Made by a program: the position numbers and the translations under genes
Part shown: in pieces, positions 15,879 through 24,829 of the stretch
Layout of the letters: each line of letters begins with the position of its first letter
Numbering within the stretch: position 1 is the first letter of the stretch
From: Comamonadaceae bacterium
Lineage (GTDB): Bacteria; Pseudomonadota; Gammaproteobacteria; Burkholderiales; Burkholderiaceae_C
Reading direction: 5' to 3'
DNA: 64,000 nt
NCBI GenBank assembly: GCA_947378785.1
Contig: CANCLK010000006.1
Location: 1 to 64,000 of the forward strand
Notes under the pieces: generated by a model
Told to the model about the DNA's origin: nothing
Seen by the model: only the letters and a program-made list of their open reading frames with translations
Databases searched by the model: none

Positions 15879-16694
15879 TCAGGCGCGTTTCACAGCCAGC
15901 AGCTTTGAAATAGTCTTGGCCGCAGCCAGCAGTGCTGGCAACATGCTGTCTTGCATGATCTTGGCGCTGGTGCGGTTGGCTTGGCCGCTGATGTTGAGCG
16001 CCGCCACGGTGCGGCCTTCCCGATTGGTCACAGGCGCAGCGAGTGACACCAGCCCTTCTTCCAGCTCCTGATTGACCAGCGACCACCCTTGCTTGCGGGT
16101 GGCTTGTACCTTGGCCAGCAGCTCGTTGACGTCGGTCATCGTGTGTCGCGTCAAGGCTTTGCGGTCACTCGCTTGCAAGCGGCTCAGCACCTCGTCGTCA
16201 GGCAGGCCCGCCAGTAGCACCCGGCCCAGTGAGGTGCAGTAGGCCGGCAAACGTGATCCGACGCCCAGACTGATGCTCATGATTTTGTGGGTCGGTACCC
16301 GCAACACATAAATAATGTCGGTGCCTTCCAGCACGGCTGCGGAGCATGACTCCTTGACCTCATCGACCAAGGCTTCCATGATGGGTTCGGCCAAGTTCCA
16401 GATAGGCATCGATGACAAGTAGGCGAAGCCGAGGTCAAGAATGCGTGGCGTCAGGGTGAACAACTTGCCATCGGTTTCGACGTAACCAAGGCTTTGCAGG
16501 GTCAGCAAAATGCGTCTGGCGCCAGCCCGTGTGAGCTCGCTGCGGCCAGCGACTTCGGTCAGTGTTTGCCGAGGTGACTCGGCACTGAAGGAGCGGATGA
16601 CTTGCAGGCCGCGCGCAAAAGACTGCACGTAACTGTCGCCCGGGCTTGGGGTTTGGGCGGGGCTGGAAAGCGGGTTGGATGAGCTGATTGCCAT
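15879..16694 (-). CDS. IclR-family regulator (PcaR/PcaU/PobR type)
   Basis: This 271-residue protein has an N-terminal winged helix (about residues 24-85; FARGLQVIRSFS, LTEVAGRSELTRAGARRILLTLQSLGYV) and a GAF-like effector domain. The phrase SARGLxVIxxF and the C-terminal block GLVSLAAPVTNREGRTVAALNISGQ are typical of PcaR-like regulators, which bind protocatechuate or beta-ketoadipate. It is divergent from pcaIJF, with 93 bases between the starts, and is the obvious regulator of that operon. Confidence 0.9.
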   Translation of the reverse strand: MAISSSNPLSSPAQTPSPGDSYVQSFARGLQVIRSFSAESPRQTLTEVAGRSELTRAGARRILLTLQSLGYVETDGKLFTLTPRILDLGFAYLSSMPIWNLAEPIMEALVDEVKESCSAAVLEGTDIIYVLRVPTHKIMSISLGVGSRLPAYCTSLGRVLLAGLPDDEVLSRLQASDRKALTRHTMTDVNELLAKVQATRKQGWSLVNQELEEGLVSLAAPVTNREGRTVAALNISGQANRTSAKIMQDSMLPALLAAAKTISKLLAVKRA

Positions 16695-16725
16695 GGCGCC
16701 TGGAATCTCCTAAAATTCATTATAC

Positions 16726-16749
16726 GAACATTTGTTCTTATGTCGAACA
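16726..16749. promoter_or_regulatory. Candidate IclR operator between the regulator and pcaI
   Basis: The dyad GAACA-TT-TGTTC (16726-16737) is followed eight bases later by another GAACA half-site (16745-16749). Palindrome plus extra direct half-site resembles the three-part operators reported for PcaU/PobR-type IclR proteins. It lies in the middle of the divergent gap. Confidence 0.55.
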
Positions 16750-16787
16750 AATAAAGTCTGTCAATCTAGAAATCTGGAGCTGTTTGA

Positions 16788-17489
16788 ATGATCAACAAAA
16801 TTGCCCCGTCCATCACCGCGGCCTTGGCCGAGGTGAAAGATGGTTCCACCGTGATGATTGGTGGTTTCGGTACCGCCGGCATTCCCAACGAGCTGATTGA
16901 TGGGTTGATTGCCCAAGGCGCGAAGGACCTCGTCATCGTCAATAACAACGCCGGCAACGGCGAAAGCGGTCTGGCTGCTTTGCTCAAAGCTGGGCAAGTG
17001 CGCAAGGTCATTTGCAGCTTTCCGCGGCAAGCCGATAGCCACATTTTTGACGCGCTCTATCGCAGCGGAAAAATCGAATTAGAACTCGTGCCACAGGGCA
17101 ATTTGGCTGAGCGCATCCGAGCCGCAGGCGCTGGCGTTGGCGCCTTTTTCTCACCCACGGGCTATGGCACAGAGTTGGCCAAGGGCAAAGAAACCCGCGA
17201 GATCAACGGCAAGTTTTATGTGCTCGAAATGCCGATTTATGGCGATGTGGCATTGATCAAAGCAGAGAGCGGCGACCGCTGGGGCAACTTGCTTTACCGC
17301 AAGGCTGCACGCAACTTTGGACCGGTGATGGCGACCGCCGCCAAGATGACTGTGGCCACCGTGCATGAGATCGTTGAGTTGGGCGAACTTGACCCGGAGA
17401 ACATCGTCACACCAGGCATTTTCGTCAGCAAAATTGTGAAGATTGATCGCGTCGCCACCGAGGCCGGCGGTTTTAAAAAGGCGGCATGA
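16788..17489 (+). CDS. pcaI: 3-oxoadipate CoA-transferase subunit A
   Basis: This 233-residue alpha subunit of a class I CoA-transferase moves CoA from succinyl-CoA to 3-oxoadipate. The glycine-rich SVMIGGFG-type motif (TVMIGGFGTAGIPNELI) near residue 24 and SPTGYGTELAKGKETREINGK are family signatures. It overlaps pcaJ by four bases (ATGA) and leads the pcaIJF operon facing the IclR regulator. Related acetoacetate transferases are hard to exclude on sequence alone, but the adjacent 3-oxoadipyl-CoA thiolase supports this assignment. Confidence 0.92.
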   Translation: MINKIAPSITAALAEVKDGSTVMIGGFGTAGIPNELIDGLIAQGAKDLVIVNNNAGNGESGLAALLKAGQVRKVICSFPRQADSHIFDALYRSGKIELELVPQGNLAERIRAAGAGVGAFFSPTGYGTELAKGKETREINGKFYVLEMPIYGDVALIKAESGDRWGNLLYRKAARNFGPVMATAAKMTVATVHEIVELGELDPENIVTPGIFVSKIVKIDRVATEAGGFKKAA

Positions 17490-18148
17490 CCATGAGCAAC
17501 AGTAGCTATCAAAAACGCAGCAAAGAGCAACTGGCCCAGCGTGTGGCCCAAGACATTCATGACGGTGCCTACGTCAACCTCGGCATTGGCATGCCGACAC
17601 TGGTGGCGAACCATTTGCCAGCAGGCATTGAAGTGATTCTGCAAAGCGAAAACGGCATTCTGGGCATGGGCCCGGCGCCTGCAGCGGGCCAAGAAGATTA
17701 CGACCTGATCAACGCCGGCAAACAGCCCGTGACACTGCTGGCAGGCGGTGCGTATTTTCACCACGCAGACAGCTTCAGCATGATGCGCGGCGGGCACTTG
17801 GACATTTGCGTTCTGGGTGCTTTCCAGGTCAGCGCAACGGGTGATCTAGCGAACTGGCACACCGGCGAAAAAGACGCCATTCCCGCCGTTGGTGGTGCGA
17901 TGGACCTCGCGATCGGTGCCAAGCAGACGTGGGTGATGATGGATTTGCTGACCAAAAAAGGCGAGAGCAAAGTCGTCAGCCAGTGCAGCTACCCGATCAC
18001 CGGCATTGCTTGCGTCAAGCGGATTTATTCCGAGCTGGCCACACTCGAATGCACGCCCAAAGGCTTGTTGCTGATCGACATGGTGGACGGGCTGACGCAC
18101 GCCGAACTTGAAAAAATGCTCGGCCTGCCGATCGCCGTAGCCGCCTGA
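17486..18148 (+). CDS. pcaJ: 3-oxoadipate CoA-transferase subunit B
   Basis: This 220-residue beta subunit contains the catalytic glutamate in LQSENGILGMGPAP, which forms the glutamyl-CoA thioester. The N-terminal phrase AQDIHDGAYVNLGIGMPTLV is typical. Two in-frame starts (17486 and 17492) are possible; the first gives the four-base overlap with pcaI that suggests coupling. Together with pcaI and pcaF it completes the last two steps of the 3-oxoadipate pathway. Confidence 0.92.
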   Translation: MTMSNSSYQKRSKEQLAQRVAQDIHDGAYVNLGIGMPTLVANHLPAGIEVILQSENGILGMGPAPAAGQEDYDLINAGKQPVTLLAGGAYFHHADSFSMMRGGHLDICVLGAFQVSATGDLANWHTGEKDAIPAVGGAMDLAIGAKQTWVMMDLLTKKGESKVVSQCSYPITGIACVKRIYSELATLECTPKGLLLIDMVDGLTHAELEKMLGLPIAVAA

Positions 18149-18183
18149 AAAAACAAACCATCAACATTGAAAGAAGAGACACC

Positions 18184-19389
18184 ATGAGTTCACAAGCTTT
18201 TATTTGCGACGCTATCCGCACACCTTTCGGTCGTTATGGCGGTGCGTTGTCCAGCATTCGCACAGACGACCTTGGCGCGATTCCGTTGCGTGCCCTGATG
18301 GCGCGCAACCCAAATGTGGATTGGCAAGCCATCACCGACGTGATCTACGGCTGCGCCAATCAGGCCGGCGAAGACAACCGCAACGTGGCGCACATGTCGA
18401 GCTTGCTGGCGGGTTTGCCTTTTGAAGTGCCGGGCGCCACCATCAACCGTTTGTGCGGCTCGGGTCTTGATGCTGTCGGCACGGCAGCCCGCGCCATACG
18501 TTCGGGCGAAGCTGGCCTGATGATCGCTGGCGGTGTTGAAAGCATGAGCCGCGCACCGTTTGTCATGCCGAAGGCCGAAACGGCATTCAGCCGCACCAAT
18601 GCGGTTTACGACACGACCATCGGTTGGCGCTTCGTCAACAAACTGATGAAGCAGGCGTATGGCGTTGACTCCATGCCAGAGACGGCTGAGAACGTCGCGA
18701 CAGACTTCAAGATCGATCGCGAATCGCAAGACCGGATGGCGTTGGCCAGTCAGTTGAACGCTGTGGCAGCCCAAAAAGCCGGCCACTTTGCACGCGAAAT
18801 AACCGCTGTCACGATCGCTCAGAAAAAGGGTGACGCGATTGTCGTCGAGCAAGACGAGCACCCGCGTGCCACCACCATGGAAACGCTGGCCAAACTCAAA
18901 GGCGTGGTGCGTCCAGACGGTACCGTGACGGCCGGCAATGCCAGCGGCGTCAACGACGGTGCGTGTGCTTTGTTGCTCGCCGATGAAGTCAGCGCTGCCA
19001 AAAATGGATTGACACCGCGCGCTCGCATTGTGGGCATGGCGACCGCCGGCGTACCACCGCGCATCATGGGTATCGGTCCCGCACCCGCCACACAAAAAGT
19101 GCTGGCGCTGACGGGGCTCAAGCTGGAACAACTGGACGTGATTGAGCTCAACGAAGCCTTTGCGGCACAAGGTCTGGCCGTGTTGCGCCAACTCGGTCTG
19201 CAAGATGACGACGCCCGCGTGAACGCTTGGGGTGGTGCAATTGCCTTGGGACACCCGCTGGGCGCATCGGGTGCCAGGCTGGCCACCACGGCCGTCAACC
19301 GTTTGCACGCCACCGGTGGCCGCTACGCGCTGTGCACCATGTGCATTGGCGTGGGACAAGGCATTGCGCTCATTCTCGAGCGGGTTTAA
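18184..19389 (+). CDS. pcaF: 3-oxoadipyl-CoA thiolase
   Basis: This 401-residue thiolase cleaves 3-oxoadipyl-CoA to succinyl-CoA and acetyl-CoA. The acyl-accepting Cys is C91 in NRLCGSGLDAV, the His is in GGAIALGHPLGASGARL and the second Cys is in CTMCIGVGQG. The phrase DTTIGWRFVN and overall length match PcaF rather than short acetyl-CoA acetyltransferases. It lies 35 bases after pcaJ, preceded by a GAAAGAAGAGA ribosome-binding stretch. A 410-codon antisense frame over it is an artefact. Confidence 0.92.
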   Translation: MSSQAFICDAIRTPFGRYGGALSSIRTDDLGAIPLRALMARNPNVDWQAITDVIYGCANQAGEDNRNVAHMSSLLAGLPFEVPGATINRLCGSGLDAVGTAARAIRSGEAGLMIAGGVESMSRAPFVMPKAETAFSRTNAVYDTTIGWRFVNKLMKQAYGVDSMPETAENVATDFKIDRESQDRMALASQLNAVAAQKAGHFAREITAVTIAQKKGDAIVVEQDEHPRATTMETLAKLKGVVRPDGTVTAGNASGVNDGACALLLADEVSAAKNGLTPRARIVGMATAGVPPRIMGIGPAPATQKVLALTGLKLEQLDVIELNEAFAAQGLAVLRQLGLQDDDARVNAWGGAIALGHPLGASGARLATTAVNRLHATGGRYALCTMCIGVGQGIALILERV

Positions 19390-19392
19390 ACG

Positions 19393-20385
19393 TTGAGAGT
19401 CACCGCCACCAACCGCCGTCAAGTCATGATCGGCACCGTAGGGGCAGTCGCTTTGGCTGCCTTCAGCCTACCGACGCATGCGCAAGGCAAGCCGATCAAG
19501 ATCGTGGTGCCTTTTGCACCCGGTGGCGGCAACGATGTGTTTGGCCGTCAGATGGCCAAAAGCTTGGGCGAGTTGCGCAATCAAAGTGTGGTGGTTGAAA
19601 ACAAGCCGGGCGCAGGCGGCAACGTTGGCACTGAGCAAGTGGTGCGCAGCCCAGCCGACGGCAGCACGCTGCTGTTGGGACATTCGGGCACGGTGTCGAT
19701 CAACCCAGCGCTGTATAAGCCATTGAAATACGACACCCAGAAAGACCTGATGCCTGTCGCCATGTTTGCGTCATCGGCATTGGTCTTGGTGGTCCCCGCT
19801 GCGTCGAAGGTCAAGTCGGTGGCTGATCTGCTGGCACTGGCCAAGTCAGAGCCGGGTCGTGTCAATTACGCCTCCAGTGGCGGCGGCACGGGGGGGCACT
19901 TGTGCGGGGAATTGTTTGAGCACAAGACCGGCGTCAAGCTCAGCCACATTCCCTACAAAGGCACCGCTCCGGCGCTCACTGATCTTGTCGGTAGCCAGGT
20001 GCAGATGATGTTCAGCGTCATTCCACCTGCGCTGGCGTTGGTCGCCAGCGGACGCTTGCGCGCCATCGCCGTGACCAGTGCCAAACGCAATCCGTCGATG
20101 CCAGACGTGCCGACCATCGCTGAGTCGGGGATCAGCGCACTTGCCGATTTTGAAAGCACGCTGACCTATGGGCTGCTGGCACCCCGAGGCACTCCAGATG
20201 CTGTGGTCAAAGAGTTGGCCTCACAGATTTTGAAGATCGCTGCGACTGCCGAATTTCAGTCCCGCCTAGGCGTGGAGGGTGCCGTACCGTTGTTGGGTGG
20301 TCCGGTCGAGTACGGCGCTCGGATTAAAAAAGAAAGCGCCCAATGGGCCGACATCGTTCGGATCTCGGGCGCAACGCTCGATTGA
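19393..20385 (+). CDS. Bug/TctC-family periplasmic binding protein (1 of 8)
   Basis: Bug proteins are periplasmic receptors, first seen with TctAB tricarboxylate transporters, that bind carboxylates or small aromatics. This 330-residue member starts at TTG three bases after pcaF; that start is chosen because it gives a Tat-type leader (NRRQVMIG) ending at THAQG. Family marks are IVVPFAPGGGNDVFGRQ near residue 35, VENKPGAGGNVGT, and HIPYKGTAPALTDL. Its position suggests it captures a substrate funnelled to 3-oxoadipate. No TctA or TctB gene is nearby. Confidence 0.88.
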   Translation: MRVTATNRRQVMIGTVGAVALAAFSLPTHAQGKPIKIVVPFAPGGGNDVFGRQMAKSLGELRNQSVVVENKPGAGGNVGTEQVVRSPADGSTLLLGHSGTVSINPALYKPLKYDTQKDLMPVAMFASSALVLVVPAASKVKSVADLLALAKSEPGRVNYASSGGGTGGHLCGELFEHKTGVKLSHIPYKGTAPALTDLVGSQVQMMFSVIPPALALVASGRLRAIAVTSAKRNPSMPDVPTIAESGISALADFESTLTYGLLAPRGTPDAVVKELASQILKIAATAEFQSRLGVEGAVPLLGGPVEYGARIKKESAQWADIVRISGATLD

Positions 20386-20401
20386 GTTGGGACGGAGTGA
20401 T

Positions 20402-20423
20402 GTTTTTCCACCCATGGAAAAAC
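20402..20423. other. Perfect hairpin between Bug gene and dehydrogenase
   Basis: GTTTTTCCA and its exact complement TGGAAAAAC enclose the loop CCCA, 17 bases after the Bug stop. It is not followed by a T-run, so it is either an mRNA-stabilising or attenuating stem or a protein-binding dyad. Confidence 0.5.
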
Positions 20424-20503
20424 TGATTTCCGCTGGTTTTCTTGTGACTCCTGAGGCTCTGCGACACACTACGGATAGTTAAAAAAGACAACAAGGAAAC
20501 ACA

Positions 20504-21427
20504 ATGGACAAGAGAATTGGATGGATCGGCTTGGGTCGCATGGGCGAGGCCATGGCCAAGCGGTTGATCAAGGCGGGCCACAAGGTCAGCGTCTGGAACC
20601 GCACAGCCTCTAAAGCTGCGCCACTGGCCGAATACGGCGCCACCATCGTCGCGGCCAAGCAAGACCTGGCCCACTGCGATTTCGTTTTCACCATGGTCTC
20701 GACCACCAGCGACCTGAAGGAAGTGTTGTTTGGCGAAGGTGGCTTGGTGGCCGGTTCTGTCAAGCCCAAGGTGGTGATCGACAGCTCCTCTATTTCTCAG
20801 GAGGGTTCGGCAGACATTCGTCAGCGCCTTGAAGCCATGGGCGTGGGCTATTTGTGCAGCCCGGTGTCGGGCAATGCCAAGGTCGCCAAGGCCGGAAAAT
20901 TGCTGCAAGTCGCCTCAGGCCCAAAAGCGCTGTACACAGAAATCGAGCCCTGCTTGCAGGCGATGGCGCGCAAGGTCATGTGGGTCGGCGAGGGCGAGCT
21001 GGCGCGCATTTGGAAAATCGCACACAACACCATGTTTGGTGTTGTCATTCAAAACCTGTGTGAGATCACGGTGCTGGCTGAAAAAGCCGGTATCCCGCGT
21101 CATGTGTTTCTTGAGAGCATCAACGACTCGGTGCTGGGTTCGATGTACACCAGATATAAAACACCGGTGTTGACGAATCTGACGTTTGAACAGGTCACTT
21201 TCACGCCACAGCTGTTGCTCAAGGACATGGACCTGGGTTTGGCCGCTGCCCGCACCTACGGCGTTGCCATGCCGGCAGCTGCAGCGACGCGCGAGTCAGT
21301 CTCTCGCATGGTCGGTCGCGGTCATGACGACGTCGACTTCTCCGTGCTACTGCAAGAAATCGCAGCCGATGCGGGTCTGGTGCTGAAGTCGGAAAACGTG
21401 AAGATGAGCGACGGCCTGGAGTCCTGA
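20504..21427 (+). CDS. NAD(P)-dependent beta-hydroxyacid dehydrogenase family protein A
   Basis: This 307-residue protein belongs to the 3-hydroxyisobutyrate / tartronate semialdehyde reductase family. A Rossmann motif GWIGLGRMGEAMAKRLI opens it. The substrate loop reads SPVSGNAKVAKAGKL in place of the usual DAPVSGGxxGA, and the catalytic Lys is in IWKIAHNTMFG. It starts after an AAGGAA site and lies three bases before the amidohydrolase gene. A second family member is encoded at 24826; both have the same unusual VSGN loop. Substrate unknown. Confidence 0.85.
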   Translation: MDKRIGWIGLGRMGEAMAKRLIKAGHKVSVWNRTASKAAPLAEYGATIVAAKQDLAHCDFVFTMVSTTSDLKEVLFGEGGLVAGSVKPKVVIDSSSISQEGSADIRQRLEAMGVGYLCSPVSGNAKVAKAGKLLQVASGPKALYTEIEPCLQAMARKVMWVGEGELARIWKIAHNTMFGVVIQNLCEITVLAEKAGIPRHVFLESINDSVLGSMYTRYKTPVLTNLTFEQVTFTPQLLLKDMDLGLAAARTYGVAMPAAAATRESVSRMVGRGHDDVDFSVLLQEIAADAGLVLKSENVKMSDGLES

Positions 21428-21430
21428 GCT

Positions 21431-22801
21431 ATGGCCGCCCAGCCATCCCAGCCTAAGCGAAGTTTGATCCGCGGCGCATCCATCATCACGATGGATGCGC
21501 AGGGCGATCTGCCGCAGGGCGACATTCTCATCACTGGCGACACGCTCACTGAGATCGCGCCGCGCATCCATATCGATGATGCGGAGATGATCGATGGCAG
21601 CGGCTACATCATCATCCCGGGGCTGGTGAATGCGCACATGCACACTTGGCAGACGGCGTTGCGCGGGCTGGCTTCAAACTGGACCTTGCTCGAATATTTT
21701 CGCAAGATGCACGCAGGGCTGGCGACGGTTTTCGAGCCGCAAGACTTGTACATCGCCACGCTGGTCGGGGCGCTGAACCAGCTCAATTGCGGCACGACCA
21801 CGCTGGCCGATTGGTGCCACAACAACCCCACACCGCAGTCCAATGACGCGGCGATTGCCGGTTTGCTGGCCTCGGGTATTCGGGCCGCATTTTTTCATGG
21901 CACGCCCAAGCCGGATCCCTTGCCCGGGCAAACGCCTTTTTGGGAAGTGCCGCATCCGCGCGTCGAGATCGAGCGCTTGCTCAAGGCCCATCAGGGCCGT
22001 TCGTTGCTGAGCGTTCAGGCCGCGGTGTTAGGCCCGCATTATTCGACGCTCGACGTCGCCATGCACGACTTCGCCATGGCCAAGGAGCTCGGGCTGATCG
22101 CGTCCCTCCACCAAGGCGGTGGGGCAGCCCGAACGCCGGATGGCTGGGAAAAGTTAGAGGCGGTCGGTCTGCTCGGTGACCACATCAACATCGTTCATGG
22201 TCACGCCTTGAGCGATGACCAACTCAAACGTTTTTGTGATCTCGGCATGAGTTTTTCAGCTGCGCCGGAAAGTGAAATGACGCAAGGTCATGGCTACCCG
22301 ATCACCGGGCGGCTGCGTACGTTTGGCCGTGCGCCATCGCTGGGTGTTGATCTTGAAAGCGCCATCAGTGGTGAGATGCTGGTGCAGGCCCGTGTAGCCC
22401 TAGGCATGCAGCGCTCGCTTGACAACGCCGCCCACCGGGAACTGCATGGCAGCATCCCCAACACGTCCACCGTGACCACGCGCGAAGCGCTGTCGTGGGT
22501 CACCATCGAAGGTGCTCGCATGCTCAAACAGGCAGACCGCATCGGTTCGCTTGCCAGTGGCAAGCAGGCAGATCTGGTGATGATCCGTGCCACCGATCTC
22601 AACATGCAGCCGGTGCACGACGCTGTGAATTCAGTCGTCATGCAAACCTCGCTGGCCAACATCGACAGCGTCATGGTGGCGGGTCAATGGAAAAAACGCG
22701 CGGGTCAGTTGCTGGGCGTTGACCTGCAACCGCATTTGCGCGCTTTGCAGCAGTCGGGCGAGAAGATCGCTTTGGCTCTCGGGCTGGGCTTGGTGCATTG
22801 A
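21431..22801 (+). CDS. Amidohydrolase (cytosine deaminase / chlorohydrolase subfamily)
   Basis: This 456-residue TIM-barrel metal hydrolase resembles the AtzA/TrzN/8-oxoguanine deaminase group, which remove amino or halide groups from N-heterocycles. Metal ligands are H69 and H71 (NAHMHTW), a His in SLHQGGG, a His in NIVHGHALS and the Asp in LGVDLES. The typical C-terminal TIEGARMLKQADRIGSLASGKQADLVMI strand is complete. It lies in a run with a dehydrogenase upstream and a Bug gene downstream. The sequence does not tell deamination from other C-N hydrolysis. Confidence 0.87.
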   Translation: MAAQPSQPKRSLIRGASIITMDAQGDLPQGDILITGDTLTEIAPRIHIDDAEMIDGSGYIIIPGLVNAHMHTWQTALRGLASNWTLLEYFRKMHAGLATVFEPQDLYIATLVGALNQLNCGTTTLADWCHNNPTPQSNDAAIAGLLASGIRAAFFHGTPKPDPLPGQTPFWEVPHPRVEIERLLKAHQGRSLLSVQAAVLGPHYSTLDVAMHDFAMAKELGLIASLHQGGGAARTPDGWEKLEAVGLLGDHINIVHGHALSDDQLKRFCDLGMSFSAAPESEMTQGHGYPITGRLRTFGRAPSLGVDLESAISGEMLVQARVALGMQRSLDNAAHRELHGSIPNTSTVTTREALSWVTIEGARMLKQADRIGSLASGKQADLVMIRATDLNMQPVHDAVNSVVMQTSLANIDSVMVAGQWKKRAGQLLGVDLQPHLRALQQSGEKIALALGLGLVH

Positions 22802-22867
22802 GTCCCGGCTGATTTTTTATTCAAGCGGCGCAGACCGCAGGCCTTTCCATATTCAGGAGACATTTCC

Positions 22868-23827
22868 ATGAAACGCTTTTTAATTGCCTTTGCAGCGGTG
22901 TTGTCCGTTGCCACCGTCAGCGCACAACCTTCTGGTGCGGAGTACCCGAGCAAGACCATCAAGATCGTTGTGCCCTTCACGGCCGGCAGCGCGACCGACA
23001 TCATGGCGCGTGTCGTTGGTGAACGACTGAGTGCCAGCACGGGTCAATCGGTGGTGGTTGAAAACCGACCCGGTGCCGGCGGTACGCTAGGTTCTGCGCA
23101 AGTGGCCAAAAGCGATCCCGATGGTTACACGCTGTTGGTGGTATCGACCGGCCACGTGGTCAACCCAACTTTGTACCCCGGCCTGAGTTACGACACGGTG
23201 GCCGACTTTGCCGGTGTCTCCCCGCTGGCGGCACTGCCCAGTGTGTTGGTGGTCGGTGTGAACAGCCCGTTCAAGTCGGTGAAGGAACTCATCGCCGCCG
23301 CCAAATCCAAGCCAGATTCGCTCAACTATGCTTCGGCCGGCGTGGGCAGTGCGACGCACGTGAATGCCGAAAAATTCCGCAGTGTGGCTGGCATTCAGGT
23401 CACGCATATTCCTTTCAAGGGCACGCCTGAGACCATTGTTGAAACCAGCGCTGGCCGAGTCGACTTCATGTTCACACCCGTGCTGGCGTCGATCCCATCG
23501 ATCCGCGACAACCGCATGCGCGCTCTGGCTGTCAGCACCGCCAAGCGCTCAAGCGCTTTGCCTGATGTGCCGACCGTGGCTGAAGCCGGCCTGCCTGGCT
23601 TTGTTTTCGACTTTTGGATCGGCTTGTTGGCACCTGCCAAGACGCCGCGCGCCGTGGTCAACAAGCTGAACGCCGAAGTCGCCAAGATTCTCGCGCAGCC
23701 TGAAGTCAAGGAGCGCATGGCCAAGTTGGGCGCAGAATCCATGCCCATGAAACCAGAGCAATTTGACGCTTACATCAAAGAAGAATTCATCACCTTAGGC
23801 GCAGTGATGAAGGCCGCACCCAAGTAA
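22868..23827 (+). CDS. Bug/TctC-family binding protein (2 of 8)
   Basis: This 319-residue receptor has a Sec leader cleaved after SVATVSA. The entry motif KIVVPFTAGSATDIMAR has Ser-Ala-Thr in place of the common Gly-Gly-Ser before Asp, so the binding loop differs from Bug 1. VENRPGAGGTLGSAQVAKSDPDGYT and HIPFKGTPETIVE are standard. It follows the amidohydrolase by 66 bases and carries its own AGGAGA ribosome-binding site, so it is likely the receptor for that enzyme's substrate. Confidence 0.88.
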   Translation: MKRFLIAFAAVLSVATVSAQPSGAEYPSKTIKIVVPFTAGSATDIMARVVGERLSASTGQSVVVENRPGAGGTLGSAQVAKSDPDGYTLLVVSTGHVVNPTLYPGLSYDTVADFAGVSPLAALPSVLVVGVNSPFKSVKELIAAAKSKPDSLNYASAGVGSATHVNAEKFRSVAGIQVTHIPFKGTPETIVETSAGRVDFMFTPVLASIPSIRDNRMRALAVSTAKRSSALPDVPTVAEAGLPGFVFDFWIGLLAPAKTPRAVVNKLNAEVAKILAQPEVKERMAKLGAESMPMKPEQFDAYIKEEFITLGAVMKAAPK

Positions 23828-23875
23828 GTCAAAACCGCCCGACGAAGCTTGGCGTATTTCAGAAAGTTCTCACGC

Positions 23876-24829
23876 ATGCCCGTCAATCCTTCTGCATCAG
23901 CTGACGCCACACGGTTGCGCGTCAACATCTTCAACACCTCCAGCAATCTACCGCTGATGGTGGCCATGGCCGAAGGTTATTTCGCCCGTCGCCAGCTGAT
24001 CATTGAAGTGCAGAACACGCCCAACTCAGATGCGCAGCGTGCCGGTCTGGCCGAGGGTCAATTTGAGATTGCACACGCCGCGGTGGACAACGCCGTGGCC
24101 ATGGTCGAGTCGGCCGGGCAAGACGTCGTGATTGTGTGTGGCGGCGATGCTGGCATGAACGATTTGATGGTGCGCGCAGAAATCAACAGCATCACAGACC
24201 TGCGCGGCAAGTTGCTGGCGGTTGATGCCCCGGGCACCGCTTACGCGCTGGCGGCCAAGAAAATTTTGAAGAACCACGGCCTGCTCGAAAATCGCGACTA
24301 CGGCGTCAAGTTGGCCGGCGGCACTGGGCCGCGATCGGCGGCGATGGTGGCTGATCCGCAACTGGCCGCAGGCATGATCAATCCGCCGTTTTCTTTCACG
24401 GTACGTGAAAAAGGCCTCAAAAGCCTCGGCAGCCAGTTCAGTCTGCTGGGGCCTTACCAGGCGACAGGTGCCTTTGTGCAGCGCCGCTGGGCGGCAGCGA
24501 ATGCCGACGTGCTCAGACGCTATCTGGCTGCTTATATAGAAGGTCAGCGCCACGCCATGAATCCGGCGCACCGGGAAGACATGATCGTGCTGTTGCAAGA
24601 AAAATTCCAGCTGTCGTCTAGTGCGGCCCAGGGGACTTATGACGCTTTGGTGGCACCGGGTTCGGGTCTCGCGCCTGACGCGGCGTTCAGTCGGCCAGGC
24701 TTTCAGACTGTGCTGTCGATTCGTGCCGAGATGGAGGGCATGTGGGGTGGTGTGCCGCCGCCGCTGGATCAGTATCTGGATCTTTCCCATTACGCTGTCG
24801 CCAGGTTGATGGCAGGAGCTGTGCCATGA
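23876..24829 (+). CDS. NMT1/SsuA-like binding-fold protein without signal peptide
   Basis: This protein of about 317 residues has the type II binding-protein fold of the NMT1/THI5/SsuA group (NIFNTSSNLPLMVAMAEGYF; a FEIAHAAVDNAVAMVES loop; DLRGKLLAVDAPGTAYA). No hydrophobic leader is present from any in-frame start; the ATG at 23876 is adopted. No ABC permease or ATPase is adjacent. It is translationally coupled (ATGA overlap) to the dehydrogenase that follows. It may be a cytosolic ligand-binding or enzyme-like protein rather than a transporter receptor. Confidence 0.75.
   Translation: MPVNPSASADATRLRVNIFNTSSNLPLMVAMAEGYFARRQLIIEVQNTPNSDAQRAGLAEGQFEIAHAAVDNAVAMVESAGQDVVIVCGGDAGMNDLMVRAEINSITDLRGKLLAVDAPGTAYALAAKKILKNHGLLENRDYGVKLAGGTGPRSAAMVADPQLAAGMINPPFSFTVREKGLKSLGSQFSLLGPYQATGAFVQRRWAAANADVLRRYLAAYIEGQRHAMNPAHREDMIVLLQEKFQLSSSAAQGTYDALVAPGSGLAPDAAFSRPGFQTVLSIRAEMEGMWGGVPPPLDQYLDLSHYAVARLMAGAVP

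Noticed and set aside
18190-19422. Long (over 400 codons) antisense frame opposite pcaF
   Set aside because: It is rich in Arg, His, Gln and Ala, has no recognisable domain and mirrors a clear thiolase; it is a codon-bias artefact.
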